A stretch of 64,000 nt of DNA from positions 77,698,572 to 77,762,571 of the forward strand of contig CM054116.1 of NCBI GenBank assembly GCA_028673005.1, written 5' to 3'. Position 1 is the stretch's first letter; the number at the start of each line of letters is the position of its first letter. This document shows, piece by piece, positions 61,875-64,000 of this stretch. The stretch comes from Tanypteryx hageni (lineage: Eukaryota; Arthropoda; Insecta; Odonata; Petaluridae). Made by a program: the position numbers and the translations under genes. The notes under the pieces were generated by a model. The model saw nothing but the letters and a program-made list of their open reading frames with translations. It did not search any database and had not been told where the DNA came from.

Positions 61875-63424
61875 AATTTACAGCCATAAGACAAGCTTAA
61901 TAATTACCTGTTGAATTCCCAATTTGGTATATATATTGCGGATATTGTCCGAGTTCATTCTCTTCCAGCAACTAAAGTAATGGCTATCATTGAAGATTAC
62001 TAGAATCAAAGAATTTTAAAAGTCTGCAACTGCTTCACCTACTTCTCAGTTGATTAGATATAGGAGTGGATTAATTCAAATTTTAATGTCTTATTCTGCA
62101 AAGTCAGATAAGTTGTTCTCAACTACAGATATTTTTCACAGAATGTTTCCAATTCATTCCCATTTCGACATCATTTAGACTGAGGGATTACTTTTTTTTA
62201 AGTATTAGAAAAAAGAGATAAATTTGTATGGATACAAAAATTGATGAAAAATTTTATCATATATTTTCTGGGAGTCTAACCCATGACAGCCATTAAAAAG
62301 AAGAAAGAAAAAATCTGTCTATAAAATACAACTTATTTTAAAATTAACATTTTTGTGGCATTGTTACACCAAAGACCTTGGAGTTCACTCTGTAAATATC
62401 AAATTTGGAAAGTGCCTGTAGAGAAAGATTGTCTCATTTTTAATTATTAGCTCCATAAAATAGACAAGTCAATTTTTCTTCATCTAATCTTTTTGGTTCA
62501 TATTACATGAAAAAAAGTTGAATTGACTAGTACCAGTAGTTATGGCAGTTAAGCCTGATTCTTCCCTTTTTAAGAGAACTGTAGGGGGAAAATTCCAAAT
62601 AGCAATTAAATGTATATTCTGGGAAAATTATAAATTGAGAACCTTATTGCTAAAGATATATAAATCTCTGCCACAGGTGCTGAGGGAATATTTTTGTTCA
62701 GTGCATGTAAATAAAATTATGTAGACCTTTGAATAAATTTATTATATGCTTTGGATTATCAGTATTGGTAATTATGATGTAAGCAATGTTATACCCTCAT
62801 GTACAAATAAATGTGTACAAGCATCTCTGCTAATATATGTTATGTACAGATAAATGTACATACATATGCACAATAACAGTATCATTTAATTTAGAATAGA
62901 TCATCTCTGTCTTTTTCTTGGTAATTTAGTATAACATTTAATCTCAATATTGTGAATAATTTAGGGAAGCTCTGCTTGATCTTGATCAACTACATATTCA
63001 GTATTATGATAACTTATAGGTTTTATCTGTCTATTACAAGAGCTCTGATTTGGTTTCAGAAAAATTTATTTTTGCCTTTTTATTGAAATGTGAATGGGAG
63101 TATGACATTTTTAGTTTTAATTTTAAAAAGGTTACAGCATAAAAGAATGATTAAAATCATCTGTTTTAGTATAAATTGCATCTCTGAAGCCATAGATAAT
63201 ACAAGCACAAAACATTCTACTCACAATATATGCTGAGCATATGATTTTGTAATTTCTTGTAAAAAGTCTGTTAAAAATATCAGTGAGATTTCTATGAACA
63301 TATAAAGGAAATCTCTTATGATAAGTATGTCATATATTTTAGATAATTTATTTTATTGATAATCAGTATGACATTTTCAGTAGAATATGCACTGCAATTA
63401 ATGAAGAATATTTTTCTATTCAAG
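61875..63424. other. Intron sequence between exons 3 and 4
   Basis: AT-rich, no credible open frame. It ends in the acceptor TTTTTCTATTCAAG before the exon at 63425. Confidence 0.55.
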
Positions 63425-63839
63425 GTGACAGTGTGGTCTGGAATGGGATGTGATCCATCAGGTAGAAGACGGCCCTTGAGTCAGCCATCTTGTTATGGGC
63501 CATGTAATAGACACCACAATGCACAAATGCTGCATTCTCAACCGCCTCCCCAGCTTCAGCACCATCATTATCATCACAATATACAAGCTGCCCACCATAT
63601 GCAGCCTAACAATCACCAGCAGCCAATGCAGCAGCAACATCAAATGCACCATCCTCATGCCCATCACCATCTTGTCCTGCCTCTTCCTCATGCACAACAA
63701 GAAAACTCGGGAGAAATGCAGCAAGCTGATCAGCAGCAACAGATGGCTACTCAGCAGCAACAAAATCACCAGCAGCAAGGTCACTTACCAGAAATTCCAG
63801 AATTTTGTCATAGTGGGAGTCAATATGCATCCAGTGGTG
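63425..63839 (+). CDS. Candidate exon 4: His/Gln-rich cytoplasmic segment
   Basis: Bounded by the acceptor TTTTTCTATTCAAG and the donor GGTG/GTGAGT. The frame reads VTVWSGMGCDPSGRRRPLSQ, then SCYGPCNRHH, a long His/Gln/Pro-rich run (HHHYHH, QQPMQQQHQMHH, QQQQMATQQQQNHQQQ) and PEIPEFCHSGSQYASSG. The start is on a codon boundary, joining in frame to exon 3, and one base is left at the 3' end, so at least one more exon lies beyond the window. Codon use in the repeats mixes CAG/CAA and CAC/CAT, which argues for selected protein sequence and not simple CAG expansion. His/Gln-rich runs of this kind are common in insect regulatory and signalling proteins. I do not recognise the family. Confidence 0.65.
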
Positions 63840-64000
63840 GTGAGTATTCGTGGAAAGTACTGGCTCAATATTACATTTATCTTACTTGGTGTCAACTTTC
63901 ATATTACCAAATTTATCTGAAAAAGGGCAAGGTTAGTTTCCAAAGGTTTAAAAGGCCATATTTTGTCTCAAATTCATCTATGAAGTGACTCCTTAACATT

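Noticed and set aside
1..64000. CRISPR array, rRNA genes, bacterial operons or an integrated virus
   Set aside because: No evenly spaced short direct repeats, no rRNA-like sequence, no operon structure and no viral structural genes were seen.

Overview
This window looks like a gene-poor stretch of an animal genome, most likely an insect or another arthropod. The evidence is the sequence itself: AT-rich DNA, good GT-AG splice signals around short GC3-rich exons, very long introns, and arthropod-type transposable elements (Dong/R4-type, RTE-like and Jockey/CR1-like LINEs, Penelope-like, piggyBac, Mutator-like, hAT MITEs, a tRNA-derived SINE). No prokaryotic operon structure, rRNA or complete tRNA gene was seen. 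I cannot name the species.

Only one host gene can be argued for, on the + strand. Four candidate exons can be spliced in one frame: 21167-21267, 43234-43510, about 59591-60021 and 63425-63839. They would encode a single-pass membrane protein. It has a Gly/Ala/Ser-rich stretch just outside the membrane, one transmembrane helix, a Ser/Thr/Pro-rich cytoplasmic segment and a His/Gln-rich segment, and it continues past both sides of what is visible. I do not recognise the family. The introns would be about 22 kb, 16 kb and 3.4 kb.

Layout. 1-10.7 kb: no gene, with a 1-kb pyrimidine tract at 6.2-7.3 kb. 10.7-11.5 kb: a long foldback element. 14.7-16.5 kb: a decayed Mutator-like transposase on the minus strand. 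19.0-21.2 kb: pyrimidine tracts, a hAT MITE and the first candidate exon. 21.7-37.1 kb: a dense repeat nest. It holds three copies of a composite unit (Penelope-like remnant, AT-rich block, hairpin-bearing satellite). Two of them lie in a direct segmental duplication of 7.2 and 4.2 kb. One copy carries a truncated piggyBac; another carries a Dong/R4-type retrotransposon inserted in a TAA tract between satellite units. 38.6 kb: a SINE. 42-44 kb: a second hAT-like MITE, the transmembrane exon, a 17-bp minisatellite and an AT microsatellite. 47 kb: a LINE 3' end. 46.4-55.1 kb: alternating polypurine and polypyrimidine tracts and a small foldback. 58-59 kb: a possible Helitron 3' end. 59.6-63.8 kb: the cytoplasmic exons, whose intron holds a TA-flanked inverted-repeat element and a short perfect hairpin.

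The most unusual part is the 21.7-37.1 kb nest, because the order of events can be read from the junctions. All similarity statements are by eye; no alignment or database search was run.
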